Source: Streptomyces curacoi (lineage in GTDB: Bacteria; Actinomycetota; Actinomycetes; Streptomycetales; Streptomycetaceae). From it: a stretch of 64,000 bases of DNA. Of the stretch, positions 1 through 8,386 are shown piece after piece (position 1 is the stretch's first letter; the number at the start of each line of letters is the position of its first letter). Location: NCBI RefSeq assembly GCF_001513975.1, contig NZ_KQ947989.1, positions 558,001-622,000 on the forward strand. The letters are read 5' to 3'. The notes below the pieces were generated by a model that had not been told where the DNA came from, searched no databases, and saw only the letters and a list, made by a program, of their open reading frames with translations. Both the position numbers and the translations under genes were made by a program.

Positions 1-1
1 G

Positions 2-1363
2 GACGGTCTCCGCCTGCCACAGGGCGCCGTTGCGGGCGGCGACGCAGCGCTGCTCGACGATGCCCAGCAGGGGCTCGCGCCACCCCGCGTCCATGCCGGC
101 CAGCTCCAGGCCCCGATGGGCCAGCGGCAGCAGGCGCCTCAACACCAGTTCGGTGACCGGCACTTCGCCCATGCCGGGCCAGTACAGGCGGGCGTCGATG
201 CCGTCGCGGGCCGCGGCGTGGAGGTTCTCCTCGGCGACCGAGAACGACATCCGCGTCCACAGCGGCCGGTCCTCGTCGACCAGGGCGCGGGTCAGGCCGT
301 AGTAGAAGGCTCCGTTGGCGATGATGTCGGCCACGGTGGGGCCGGCGGGCAGGACCCGGTTCTCGATGCGCAGATGTGGACCGCTGTCGGTGACGGCGTA
401 GACGGGGCGGTTCCAGCGGTAGATGGTGCCGTTGTGCAGCGTCAGTTCCCCCAGTTGCGGAACGTCGCCGCGGTCGAGCACCTCCCGCGGGTCCTCGTCG
501 TCGCACAGCGGCAGCAGCGCGGGGTAGTAGCGCACGTTCTCCTCGAACAGGTCGAAGACGCTGGTGATCCACCGCTCTCCGAACCACACCCGGGGCCGTA
601 CTCCCTGGGCCTTGATCTCCTGCGGACGGGTGTCGGTGGCCTGCTCGAACAGCGGGATACGGGTCTCTCGCCACAGTTCCCTGCCGAAGAGGAAGGGCGA
701 GTTGGCCGCCAGGGCGATCTGCACGCCGGCGATGGCCTGGGCCGCGTTCCAGTAGTCCGCGAACTGCCGGGGAGCGACCTGGAGATGGAACTGGGTGCTG
801 GTGCAGGCGGCCTCGGGGGTGATGGTGTCGGCGTACGTCGACAGCCGCTCCACGCCGTCCACCGTGATCCGCAGGTCCTCGCCGCGGGCCGCGAAGATCT
901 GCTCGTTGAGCAGCTTGTAGCGCGGATCGCCGGACAGGGCGGCCTCGCCCACGTCCGTCTCCCCCAGGGTCGGCAGGATGCCGATCATGATCAGATGCGC
1001 GCCGACGGCCGAGGCGCGCTCCTCGGCGTGGTTGAGCGCGTCGCGGATCGCCTGTTCCCAGGCGCCGGGGCCACCGGCCGTCAGCTGCCGGGGCGGGATG
1101 TTGATCTCCAGGTTGAAGCGGCCCAGCTCGCTCGACCAGGCGGGGTCGGCGATCGCCTGGAGGACCTCGGTGTTCCGCATCGCCGGCAGCGCGTTCTCGT
1201 CCACCAGGTTGAGTTCGATCTCCAGCCCGACCTGGGGGCGCTCGCTCTCGAAGGTCGACTCGCGCAGCATCTGCGCCAGCACATCGAGGCAGGTGTGCAT
1301 CTTCTCCCGGTACCGACGGCGATCCTCCCGCGTGAACACCAGGGCCGGCACGTCACGTCCCAT
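2..1363 (-). CDS. Glutamate-cysteine ligase family protein (3' end outside window)
   Basis: Open reading frame on the minus strand starting at ATG 1363 and still open at the window edge (454 codons seen). The translation begins MGRDVPALVFTREDRRRYRE and carries GLEIELNLVDE near residue 53 and FNLEINIPPRQL near residue 91, the carboxylate and glutamate-binding strands of the GCS2 (PF04107) glutamate-cysteine ligase fold. Family members of about 490-510 residues are common in Streptomyces, so most of the protein is present. The family joins glutamate to an amine such as cysteine using ATP; the true substrate of this paralogue is unknown. It is transcribed divergently from the MFS gene at 1521, with about 157 bp between them. 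I give no gene symbol because it is not in a mycothiol or ergothioneine cluster. Confidence 0.85.
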   Translation of the reverse strand, partial: MGRDVPALVFTREDRRRYREKMHTCLDVLAQMLRESTFESERPQVGLEIELNLVDENALPAMRNTEVLQAIADPAWSSELGRFNLEINIPPRQLTAGGPGAWEQAIRDALNHAEERASAVGAHLIMIGILPTLGETDVGEAALSGDPRYKLLNEQIFAARGEDLRITVDGVERLSTYADTITPEAACTSTQFHLQVAPRQFADYWNAAQAIAGVQIALAANSPFLFGRELWRETRIPLFEQATDTRPQEIKAQGVRPRVWFGERWITSVFDLFEENVRYYPALLPLCDDEDPREVLDRGDVPQLGELTLHNGTIYRWNRPVYAVTDSGPHLRIENRVLPAGPTVADIIANGAFYYGLTRALVDEDRPLWTRMSFSVAEENLHAAARDGIDARLYWPGMGEVPVTELVLRRLLPLAHRGLELAGMDAGWREPLLGIVEQRCVAARNGALWQAETV

Positions 1364-1485
1364 CGTGCCCTCCCGAGTTCCCTCGGCGGATACCTCTCGT
1401 CCCAGCGTCGCACCTCGGACGGAACCCGGACAGTCAGGGCACGGCCGCATCCGCCGCGGGCCTCCCTCCGGGGCCCGGTCCCCTC

Positions 1486-1514
1486 TTGTCGTCTCCTCCG
1501 GCCCCACCTAGCCT
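1486..1514 (+). promoter_or_regulatory. Promoter of the MFS gene, probably leaderless
   Basis: A -35 like TTGTCG (1486-1491) is followed by a 17-nt spacer and TAGCCT (1509-1514), close to the Streptomyces housekeeping sigma consensus. The GTG start at 1521 is seven bases after the -10, where transcription should begin, and no Shine-Dalgarno sequence precedes it, so a leaderless mRNA is inferred. Confidence 0.6.
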
Positions 1515-1520
1515 GATTTT

Positions 1521-2726
1521 GTGCCGCTAATAAACAAAGCCCGAAAGCACAACGTCGTGCCGGGCGCCAAAAGCGACCTCACCCGTCTTCGCATCGCCCT
1601 CACCGCCTTCTTCGCCCTCGACGGCTTTCTCTTCGCCGGCTGGGTCGTCCGCATCCCCGCGATCAAGCACCAGACCGGCGCCTCCGCCGGCGCCCTCGGT
1701 CTCGCCCTCCTCGGCGTCTCCGCCGGCGCCGTCCTCACCATGATGCTCACCGGCCGGCTCTGCCGCCGTCATGGCAGCCACCAGGTCACCGTCGTCTGCG
1801 CCGTCCTGCTCTCGCTCAGTGTCGCCCTGCCCCCGCTCACCCACTCCGTACCGGCACTGGGCGCCGTCCTGTTGGTCTTCGGAGCGGCCTACGGCGGAAT
1901 CAACGTGGCCTTCAACAGCGCCGCCGTGGCTCTGGTCACCGCTCTGCGCCGGCCCGTCATGCCCAGCTTCCACGCGGCCTTCAGCCTGGGCGGCATGGTC
2001 GGCGCGGGCCTCGGCGGGCTGGTCGCCGGGACCCTCTCCCCCACCCGGCACCTGATGGGCCTCGCCGTCATCGGGCTGCTGGTGACGGTGGTCGCGGGCC
2101 GTACCCTGCTGCGCCATGAACCGCCGACGACCGCGAACCGCGCACTCACCACGCCCGACACCCCGCGCCGCCCGGACCCCAGGACGCGCCCACTGGTGAT
2201 CGTCTTCGGCCTGATCGCCCTGTGCACGGCCTACGGCGAAGGCGCCATGGCCGACTGGGGCGCCCTGCACCTGCAACAGGACCTCGACGCCTCGCCCGGC
2301 GTCGCGGCCGTCGGCTACTCCTGCTTCGCGCTGGCCATGACCATCGGCCGGCTCACCGGTACGGCCCTCCTCGAACGGCTCGGCCACGGCCGTACCGTCG
2401 TCGCGGGCGGCGCCACCGCGGCGGCCGGGATGCTGCTCGGCTCGCTCTCGCCCTCCCTCTGGGCGGCACTGCTCGGTTACGCGGTCACCGGGCTCGGTCT
2501 CGCCAACCTCTTCCCGGTGGCCGTGGAACGCGCGGGCTCCCTCGCCGGCCCCAGCGGCGTGGCGACCGCCTCCACTCTCGGCTACGGCGGCATGCTCCTC
2601 GGGCCACCCGCCATCGGTTTCATGGCCGACTGGTTCTCCCTGCCCGTCGCCCTCACCAGCGTCGCCGTACTGGCGGCGATCGCCACCGCCATCGGGCTCG
2701 CGACGCGACGTGCGACGCCCAACTGA
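1521..2726 (+). CDS. MFS transporter
   Basis: 401-residue integral membrane protein of the major facilitator superfamily with about 12 hydrophobic segments. Segment 1 begins at FFALDGFLFAGWVVRIPAI near residue 23. The loop after segment 2 contains GRLCRRHG, a form of the MFS motif A, and a polar arginine- and proline-rich stretch near residues 210-230 separates the two halves. The N-terminal sequence resembles the YbjJ-like group of exporters often annotated only as MFS transporter. Substrate cannot be told. The GTG start was chosen because it sits directly at the expected transcription start (leaderless). It is a single-gene unit followed by a frameshifted VOC gene. Confidence 0.85.
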   Translation: MPLINKARKHNVVPGAKSDLTRLRIALTAFFALDGFLFAGWVVRIPAIKHQTGASAGALGLALLGVSAGAVLTMMLTGRLCRRHGSHQVTVVCAVLLSLSVALPPLTHSVPALGAVLLVFGAAYGGINVAFNSAAVALVTALRRPVMPSFHAAFSLGGMVGAGLGGLVAGTLSPTRHLMGLAVIGLLVTVVAGRTLLRHEPPTTANRALTTPDTPRRPDPRTRPLVIVFGLIALCTAYGEGAMADWGALHLQQDLDASPGVAAVGYSCFALAMTIGRLTGTALLERLGHGRTVVAGGATAAAGMLLGSLSPSLWAALLGYAVTGLGLANLFPVAVERAGSLAGPSGVATASTLGYGGMLLGPPAIGFMADWFSLPVALTSVAVLAAIATAIGLATRRATPN

Positions 2727-2793
2727 CCTGATCGTCCGGGCAGTTCTGCCCTGCCGGACTGCCCGGCCCGCCGTCGGTCCGCATCATGACCGG

Positions 2794-3182
2794 ATGGCAC
2801 GACTCCGCGACCTCGTCATCGACTGTGCCCGCCCGGCCGCCACGGCCCGCTTCCGGGCCGCCGCCCTCGACGGTTACGCCGTCGCCCCCTACGACGGCGC
2901 CGAGCTCGCGCGTCTTCGCGCGCAGGCCGTCGCCGGTACGGAGGACGACCCGACCGTGCTCGTCGAGCCCCGTGACGGCGGCCCCCGCCTGTGGTGTCAG
3001 CTCGTGCCGGAGCCCAAGCGCGGGAAGAGCCGCCCGCACCTGGACCTGGGTGCGTCGATCCGGAGGCCGAGATCGGCCGGCTCACCGCCCTCGGCGCGAC
3101 CGTCCAGGCCCGCCACGAGGACCACTGGGTGCCGGCGGACCCCGAGGGCAACGAGTTCCGCCTGTTCCCCACCCCGCCCTGA
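2794..3182 (+). pseudogene. Frameshifted VOC (glyoxalase/bleomycin resistance) family gene
   Basis: The first part reads in one frame from ATG 2794 (MARLRDLVIDCARPAATARF ... LWCQLVPEPKRGKSRPHLDL), typical of Streptomyces VOC proteins of about 120-130 residues. Right after HLDL, near 3050, the frame must shift for the expected continuation VDPEAEIGRLTALGA ... WVPADPEGNEFRLF, which ends at TGA 3180-3182. One base missing or two extra around GGACCTGGGTGCGTCGATCC explains it. In VOC proteins the shifted point normally reads HLDLRVDDPE. Either a real frameshift mutation or a sequencing error; no alternative full-length frame exists. Confidence 0.8.
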
Positions 3183-3241
3183 ACACCCCGCACGGAAAAG
3201 CACTTCCCTTCGACCGCACTCGATCCGGCACACTCACCCCC

Positions 3242-3982
3242 ATGGAGACAGCCGAGTTCGTGCGAACCCTGGACCGCGAGGGTCAGCTGCTGGCGGCGGC
3301 CGCCGAGGAGGCCGGGGCCGACGCCAAGGTGCCGACGTGTCCCGACTGGCAGGTGCGCGACCTGCTGCGGCACACCGGTGTGGTGCACCGATGGGCCGCG
3401 GCGTTCGTCGCGGAGGGACACACCTCTCCCCGGCCCGTGGGCGACCCCCCGGACCTGGACGGCCCCGAGCTCCTGGCCTGGTACCGGGACAGCCACCGCC
3501 ACCTGGTCGACGTCCTGACCGATGCCGCACCCGGCGTGGAGTGCTGGACCTTCCACCCCGCGCCCAATCCGTCACCGCTGGCCTTCTGGGCCCGGCGGCA
3601 GGCCCACGAGACGGCCGTCCACCGCTTCGACGCGCAGTCGGCGCGCGGCGGCACCCCGACGGGCATCGCGACGGAGTTCGCGGTGGACGGGATCGACGAG
3701 TTGCTGCGCGGGTTCCATGCCCGCGCCAAGAGCAGGGTCCGCACGCAGGAGCCGCGCGTGCTGCGGGTGCGGGCCTCGGACACGGGCGCCGTGTGGACCG
3801 TACGACTGTCGCCGGAGCCTCCCGTGGCCACGCGGGAGGAGTCCGGCGGGGACGCGGACGCCGAAGTGGCCGGTCCCGCCGCGCAGTTGTACCTGGCGCT
3901 GTGGAACCGGCTGCCGGTGCCGAGCGTGACGGGTGACCGCTCGCTCGCCGCGCTGTGGCGGGAGAAGTCGGCGATCGTCTGA
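3242..3982 (+). CDS. Maleylpyruvate isomerase family mycothiol-dependent enzyme
   Basis: 246-residue protein. The N-terminal half is a DinB-like four-helix bundle of the mycothiol maleylpyruvate isomerase type (VPTCPDWQVRDLLRHTGVVH near residues 33-52), with the conserved histidines of the metal site in DLLRHTG and AHETAVHRFDAQ (about residues 121-132). The C-terminal half (SGGDADAEVAGPAAQLYLAL ... WNRLP) matches the small C-terminal domain often fused to it. Such proteins are thought to use mycothiol as cofactor for isomerisation, transfer or detoxification; the substrate here is unknown. ATG 3242 is the first start giving a full N-terminal helix. It stands alone, 16 bp from the convergent MarR gene. 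Confidence 0.8.
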   Translation: METAEFVRTLDREGQLLAAAAEEAGADAKVPTCPDWQVRDLLRHTGVVHRWAAAFVAEGHTSPRPVGDPPDLDGPELLAWYRDSHRHLVDVLTDAAPGVECWTFHPAPNPSPLAFWARRQAHETAVHRFDAQSARGGTPTGIATEFAVDGIDELLRGFHARAKSRVRTQEPRVLRVRASDTGAVWTVRLSPEPPVATREESGGDADAEVAGPAAQLYLALWNRLPVPSVTGDRSLAALWREKSAIV

Positions 3983-3998
3983 GGCCGGTGACGGGCGG

Positions 3999-4421
3999 TC
4001 AGCCGGCCGGGCCGCCCGCCAGCATCCGCGTCAGCACCGCGCGCTGCACCGGCAGCACCTCACCGTGCAGCGTGCGCCCCTTCTCCGTGAGCGCCACACG
4101 CACGCCCCGCCGGTCCTCCGGGCACATACAGCGCTGGACGAGGCCGTCCTTCTCCAGCCGGGCGATCAGCCGCGACAGCGCGCTCTGACTGAGATGCACC
4201 CGCTCGGAGATCTCCTGCACACGGAACGACGCGACACCTCCCGGGCCCTTCGAGCCGCCCCGCGACGAGCCCTCGGCCAGGACGTCCAGGACCTCGAAGT
4301 CGCTGGCACACAGGCCGTGTCGGTGCAGTGCGCGGTCCAGCTCGCACTGCGTACGCGCGTGCAGCGCAAGGATGTCCCGCCACTGGTCCACCAGCGCCTG
4401 CTCGGCCTTCTTCGCCGCCAT
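3999..4421 (-). CDS. MarR family transcriptional regulator
   Basis: 140-residue winged-helix regulator. The sequence SDFEVLDVLAEG ... FRVQEISERVHLSQSALSRL carries the recognition helix, followed by DGLVQRCMCPEDRRGVRV, the beta-wing with the DxR motif of MarR proteins. It is divergent from the DHA2 exporter at 4507 with 85 bp between, and that gap is rich in ATGC/GCAT half-sites, so it very probably represses the exporter and itself and releases DNA on binding a small aromatic or toxic ligand. The ATG at 4421 gives the standard MarR N-terminus; upstream in-frame codons are in the operator region and were rejected. Confidence 0.9.
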   Translation of the reverse strand: MAAKKAEQALVDQWRDILALHARTQCELDRALHRHGLCASDFEVLDVLAEGSSRGGSKGPGGVASFRVQEISERVHLSQSALSRLIARLEKDGLVQRCMCPEDRRGVRVALTEKGRTLHGEVLPVQRAVLTRMLAGGPAG

Positions 4422-4450
4422 GGGCGCACCGTAGCAGAGAACCGGATTCG

Positions 4451-4499
4451 TTGCATCAGAATTAAATGCGTTTGCATCCCATGCATGCGCATGTAGTGT
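4451..4499 (+). promoter_or_regulatory. MarR operator cluster and exporter promoter
   Basis: Between the divergent start codons lies TTGCAT (4451), ATGCGTTTGCAT (4466-4477) and ATGCATGCGCATG (4481-4493), overlapping inverted TTGCAT/ATGCAA-type half-sites. A plausible promoter for the exporter is TTTGCA (4471-4476), 17 nt, TAGTGT (4494-4499), ending seven bases before its ATG, so repressor binding would cover the whole promoter and the mRNA would be leaderless. Confidence 0.6.
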
Positions 4500-4506
4500 C
4501 TCCGGC

Positions 4507-5997
4507 ATGACCTCTCCGCTCACCACCCCCGCGGCCCCGCCCTCGGCGGTTCGCTGGACCCCCCGGCTGTGGGGCACCCTGCTCGTGCTGTGCGCCGCGA
4601 TGTTCCTGGACGCGCTGGACGTGTCGATGGTCGGTGTCGCCCTGCCGTCCATCGGCGCCGACCTGGGCCTGTCCACCTCGACCCTGCAGTGGGTCGTCAG
4701 CGGCTACATCCTGGGCTACGGCGGCCTGCTCCTGCTCGGCGGCCGCACCGCCGACCTGCTGGGCCGACGCCAGGTGTTCCTGGTGGCCCTCGCCGTCTTC
4801 GCGCTGGCGTCCCTGCTCGGCGGGCTCGTGGACTCCGGGCCGCTGCTCATCGCCAGCCGCTTCATCAAGGGACTGAGCGCGGCCTTCACGGCCCCGGCCG
4901 GACTGTCGATCATCACCACGACGTTCCCGGAGGGCCCGCTGCGCAACCGGGCGCTGTCCATCTACACCACCTGTGCGGCCACCGGCTTCTCGATGGGCCT
5001 GGTGCTCTCCGGCCTGCTCACCGAGGCCAGTTGGCGCCTGACGATGCTGCTGCCCGCGCCCATCGCCGTCATCGCGCTCGTCGCCGGCCTGAAGCTGCTG
5101 CCGCGCAGCGAACGCGAGCAGAACCACCGGGGCTACGACATCCCCGGCGCCGTCATCGGCACCGCCTCGATGCTGCTGCTGGTCTTCACCGTCGTACAGG
5201 CACCCGAAGTCGGCTGGGCCTCGGCCCGCACACTGCTGTCCTTCCTCGCCGTCGCCGCGCTCCTGACCGTGTTCGTCCTGGTCGAACGGCGCTCGCCGGG
5301 CCCGCTGGTGCGGCTGGGCGTGCTGCGCTCCGGCAACCAGATCCGCGCCCAGCTCGGTGCCATGACGTTCTTCGGCTCGTACATCGGCTTCCAGTTCCTG
5401 GCCACGCTGTACCTCCAGACGCTGCTCGGCTGGTCTGCGCTGCAGACCGCGCTCGCCTTCCTGCCCGCCGGCCTGCTGGTGGCGCTGTCCGCGGCCAAGA
5501 TGGGCTCGATCGTCGACCGGTTCGGCACGGCGCGGCTGATCCCGGTGGGCTTCGCCCTGATGGTCGTCGGCTACGCGCTCTTCCTGCGCGTCGACCTCGA
5601 CCCGGCGTACGCGGCGGTGATCCTGCCGAGCATGCTGCTCATCGGCGCCGCCTGCGCGTTGGTCTTCCCGTCGCTCAACATCCAGGCCACCAACGGGGTC
5701 GACGACCACGAGCAGGGCATGGTCTCCGGCCTGCTCAACACCTCGGTGCAGGTGGGCGGCGCGATCTTCCTGGCCGTCGTGACGGCGGTGGTCACCGCGA
5801 ACGCCCCCGAGAAGGCCACCCCGCAGACCGTGCTCGACAGCTACCGGCCCGGGCTGGTCATGGTGACCGGCATCGCGGTCATCGGGCTCCTGATCACCCT
5901 GTCGGGGCTGCGCTCACGGAGCCGGCAGCAGTCCGTCGTCGTCGCGAAGTCCACCCTGCAGGAGGCGGAAGCGGACCGCGTACCCGTCCGCGACTAG
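4507..5997 (+). CDS. DHA2-type MFS drug efflux transporter (14 segments)
   Basis: 496-residue multidrug exporter of the QacA/EmrB (DHA2) group. The first segment holds FLDALDVSMVGVALPSIGAD, matching the DHA2 motif D1 (LDxTxVNVALP), and the cytoplasmic loop has GGRTADLLGRRQVF (motif A). A continuous series of about 14 hydrophobic segments runs to residue 465, followed by a short charged tail. Expected role is proton-driven export of toxic hydrophobic compounds across the cell membrane. The divergent MarR gene and operator cluster indicate substrate-induced derepression. It ends at a strong hairpin terminator (6013-6049). Confidence 0.9.
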   Translation: MTSPLTTPAAPPSAVRWTPRLWGTLLVLCAAMFLDALDVSMVGVALPSIGADLGLSTSTLQWVVSGYILGYGGLLLLGGRTADLLGRRQVFLVALAVFALASLLGGLVDSGPLLIASRFIKGLSAAFTAPAGLSIITTTFPEGPLRNRALSIYTTCAATGFSMGLVLSGLLTEASWRLTMLLPAPIAVIALVAGLKLLPRSEREQNHRGYDIPGAVIGTASMLLLVFTVVQAPEVGWASARTLLSFLAVAALLTVFVLVERRSPGPLVRLGVLRSGNQIRAQLGAMTFFGSYIGFQFLATLYLQTLLGWSALQTALAFLPAGLLVALSAAKMGSIVDRFGTARLIPVGFALMVVGYALFLRVDLDPAYAAVILPSMLLIGAACALVFPSLNIQATNGVDDHEQGMVSGLLNTSVQVGGAIFLAVVTAVVTANAPEKATPQTVLDSYRPGLVMVTGIAVIGLLITLSGLRSRSRQQSVVVAKSTLQEAEADRVPVRD

Positions 5998-6012
5998 GGG
6001 GACGCCTCCAAG

Positions 6013-6049
6013 GTGTGCCCGGCGGGGTTCGCTTGCCCGCCGGGCACAC
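6013..6049 (+). terminator. Rho-independent type terminator after the DHA2 exporter
   Basis: GTGTGCCCGGCGGG (6013-6026) pairs perfectly with CCCGCCGGGCACAC (6036-6049), a 14-bp GC-rich stem with a 9-nt loop, followed by ATTTG. Short or absent T tract is usual in Streptomyces. Confidence 0.75.
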
Positions 6050-6067
6050 ATTTGTGAAACTCGCCGT

Positions 6068-6418
6068 ATGACTGGACACGGGGGACGGCGTGATCAGGCG
6101 CGCCGGGACGCGATCACCGTCGAGATCGGATACGCGCTGTGCAGCGCGGCGTTCGCGGCGGCCCTGCTGTTCGCAGCGGTGGCCGGACCGGCGTTCGTCT
6201 TCGCCCTGTCGGGCACCGCGCGCAGCACACTCATCGGCACGGGCGTCACGCTCGCGGCCGTCCTGTTCGTCGCCCGGGTGGTCAGCGTCCTGGTCCGCTT
6301 CGAGGGAGCGCCCCGGTTCGAGGGGGAGTCCCGGTTCGAGGGGGAGTCCCGGTTCGAGGGGGAGTCCCTGGGCGAGTCTCAGCCCAGCCAGCCCGGCCGT
6401 ACCAACCCCGACTCGTAG
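6068..6418 (+). CDS. DUF6332 family small membrane protein
   Basis: 116-residue protein. The N-terminus (RDQARRDAITVEIGYAL) and two hydrophobic segments (about residues 25-55 and 58-78) match the Streptomyces DUF6332 family of unknown function. After the second segment the cytoplasmic or external tail contains RFEGES three times in tandem, encoded by three exact 18-bp copies (6313-6366), so this tail is probably length-variable between strains. Its last 40 bases overlap the 3' end of the convergent response regulator gene. No catalytic residues can be seen and no function is proposed. Confidence 0.75.
   Translation: MTGHGGRRDQARRDAITVEIGYALCSAAFAAALLFAAVAGPAFVFALSGTARSTLIGTGVTLAAVLFVARVVSVLVRFEGAPRFEGESRFEGESRFEGESLGESQPSQPGRTNPDS
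6313..6366 (+). repeat. Three exact 18-bp tandem repeats inside the DUF6332 gene
   Basis: The unit CCGGTTCGAGGGGGAGTC occurs at 6313-6330, 6331-6348 and 6349-6366 without a mismatch, encoding RFEGES repeats. A degenerate fourth unit (CGCTTCGAGGGAGCGCC) precedes it, so the array grew by in-frame duplication. Confidence 0.95.
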
Positions 6419-7044
6419 GCGAGTACGACGAGTTGGGCCCGGTCCCGGGCGCCGAGCTTCACCATCGTGCGGCTGACGTGGGTCTTGGCGGTGAGCGGGC
6501 TGACCACCAGGCGGCGGGCGATCTCCTCGTTGGACAGCCCGATGCCGACCAGCGCCATGACCTCCCGCTCGCGCTCGGTGAGTTCGGCGAGGGTGTCCGC
6601 GGGCGCGGGCTCCTTGGAGCGGGTGGCGAACTCGGCGATCAGCCGCCGGGTCACACCCGGCGACAGCAGCGCGTCACCCTCCACCACGGCCCGTACGGCG
6701 CGCAGGAGTTCCTCGGGCTCGGTGTCCTTGACCAGAAAGCCGGAGGCGCCCGAGCGGATGGCCTCGAAGACGTACTCGTCGAGTTCGAAGGTGGTCAGCA
6801 TGACCACCTTGACGTCCGCCAGGGCGCCGTCCTCGGTGATCCGGCGGGTCGCGGCGAGGCCGTCGAGGAGCGGCATGCGGATGTCCATCAGCACCACGTC
6901 GGGCCGCAGTTCGCGCACCCGGCGCAGGGCTTCCTCGCCGTCGGAGGCCTCCCCGGCCACCTCGATGTCGGGCTGCGCGTCGAGCAGCGCCCGGAAGCCG
7001 GCCCGTACGAGTGACTGATCGTCGGCGAGCAGTACGCGGATCAC
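6379..7044 (-). CDS. NarL/LuxR-type response regulator
   Basis: 221-residue two-component response regulator. The receiver domain (residues 1-120) begins MIRVLLADDQSLVRAGFRAL with the acidic pocket (ADDQ) and phosphorylation aspartate in VVLMDIRMP near residue 54, and ends with the KDTEP loop lysine. The C-terminal LuxR HTH (about 150-212) reads LTEREREVMALVGIGLSNEE then SPLTAKTHVSRTMVKLGARD. It follows the sensor kinase gene with a 4-nt ATGA overlap, so the pair is translationally coupled. Target genes are not evident; the adjacent DUF6332 gene is convergent. Such pairs in Streptomyces commonly respond to envelope or antibiotic stress, but the signal here is unknown. Confidence 0.95.
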   Translation of the reverse strand: MIRVLLADDQSLVRAGFRALLDAQPDIEVAGEASDGEEALRRVRELRPDVVLMDIRMPLLDGLAATRRITEDGALADVKVVMLTTFELDEYVFEAIRSGASGFLVKDTEPEELLRAVRAVVEGDALLSPGVTRRLIAEFATRSKEPAPADTLAELTEREREVMALVGIGLSNEEIARRLVVSPLTAKTHVSRTMVKLGARDRAQLVVLAYESGLVRPGWLG

Positions 7045-8282
7045 CGGTCCTCCTTGGTCGCGGCGGAGGCCGTCAGCGGCAGTACGGCGAGCACCCGGAA
7101 CCCGCCGTCGGCCCGCGGGCCCGCCTCGATGGTGCCACCCAGCGCGGCCGCCCGTTCCCGCATTCCGGCCAACCCGTTGCCGCTGCCGCCGGCTTCGGCG
7201 CCGGTCGCCGGACCGTCGTCGTCGATACGCAACCGTAGCGTCGTCCCGTCGCCGTGCTCCAGGAGCACGCGTGCGTGCCGCGATCCCGAGTGGCGTACGA
7301 CATTGGTGAGGGCTTCCTGGACGATCCTGAACGCGGCGAGGTCCGTGCCGGGCGAAAGGCGGGGCGGCTCGCCCTCGACCTCGACGGTGAGGCCCGCGCT
7401 CGCCGCCTGCCGCACCAGTTCCGGCAGGCGGTCCAGGCCGGGTGCGGGAGTGCGCGGTGCGTCGCCGGGGGTGCGCAGGGTGTCGAGGACCTGGCGGACC
7501 TCGCCGAGTGCCTCCTTGCTCTTGGCCTTGATGGTGGTGAGCGCCGTGCGGGCCTGCTCGGGGTCGGTGTCGAGGAGGGCGAGGCCGACGCCCGCCTGCA
7601 CATTGATCACGCTGATGCTGTGCGCGAGGACGTCGTGCAGCTCACGGGCGATCCGCAGCCGCTCCTCGTCGGCCCGCCGCCGCGCCGCCTGCGCCCGCTC
7701 GGCCCGCTCCCGCGCCCACTGCTCGCGCCGGGTCCTGGCCAGCTCAGACACCGCCATGATCGCGGCGACCCAGGCGGCGATCACGCCCTCCTGCGTCCAG
7801 GAAGCGGCTGAATCCCCGGACGGCGGCAGCCACCGGTACAGCCAGTGCGCCACCAGGGCGTGCCCGGCCCAGAACACCCCGACCGCCGCCCAGGCGGCCC
7901 TGCGGTGCCCGGTGACGATGGCGTTGAAGCAGGCCGCGGCGACGGCCACGAAGACCGGCCCGTACGGGTATCCGGCGCCCAGATAGACCGTGGCGGCCAC
8001 CGCCGACCCGAAGGCGACGGCCACCGGATACTGCCTGCGCCACAGCAGCAGTCCCGACGCCACGAGCAGCAGCGCGCGGGCGAAGAGGTCGAGAGCCGCC
8101 CGGTCGTCCTGCCCCTGGGCCGCGAAGTGCGAGCCGGCCACCACGAAGGCCGTGATCAGCGCGGTGGAGCGCCAGGGCCGACGAGGAGCGCGCTCCTCGT
8201 CCTCCCAGCGGTTCCACCACGGCGGCCCGTGCCGCCACCACATCGGCGGCCCGCCGCCCCGGCGGCCCTGCTGCTCGTCCAT
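7041..8282 (-). CDS. Sensor histidine kinase (HisKA_3/NarX type)
   Basis: About 413-residue membrane kinase. The tryptophan-rich cytoplasmic start (GGGPPMWWRHGPPWW) is followed by about five hydrophobic segments (residues 40-160). The dimerisation and phosphoacceptor region reads RIARELHDVLAHSISVINVQ, with the phosphorylated histidine of the HisKA_3 family, and the C-terminal HATPase has the N box (VVRHSGSRHARV region), DDDGP and GNGLAGMRERAAALGG motifs. ATG 8282 was preferred; an in-frame GTG lies at 8291. It forms an operon with the response regulator by a stop-start overlap. A histidine kinase of this type phosphorylates the partner in response to a membrane-sensed signal. Confidence 0.92.
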   Translation of the reverse strand: MDEQQGRRGGGPPMWWRHGPPWWNRWEDEERAPRRPWRSTALITAFVVAGSHFAAQGQDDRAALDLFARALLLVASGLLLWRRQYPVAVAFGSAVAATVYLGAGYPYGPVFVAVAAACFNAIVTGHRRAAWAAVGVFWAGHALVAHWLYRWLPPSGDSAASWTQEGVIAAWVAAIMAVSELARTRREQWARERAERAQAARRRADEERLRIARELHDVLAHSISVINVQAGVGLALLDTDPEQARTALTTIKAKSKEALGEVRQVLDTLRTPGDAPRTPAPGLDRLPELVRQAASAGLTVEVEGEPPRLSPGTDLAAFRIVQEALTNVVRHSGSRHARVLLEHGDGTTLRLRIDDDGPATGAEAGGSGNGLAGMRERAAALGGTIEAGPRADGGFRVLAVLPLTASAATKEDR

Positions 8283-8386
8283 GTCCGCCACGCTAGACGC
8301 GATGGCCGCCGGGCGGCGTCACCCGCGCGTGGTGATCACACATACTCCCCGCGAAGTACGTCCGCCGGCCCGTCACTCCCTGGTCC

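Noticed and set aside
116..1516. 466-codon plus-strand open frame
   Set aside because: Antisense of the glutamate-cysteine ligase-like gene, which has clear motifs on the minus strand.
4462..5709. 415-codon minus-strand open frame
   Set aside because: Antisense of the DHA2 exporter; the product is Gln/Arg/Gly-rich with no motif.
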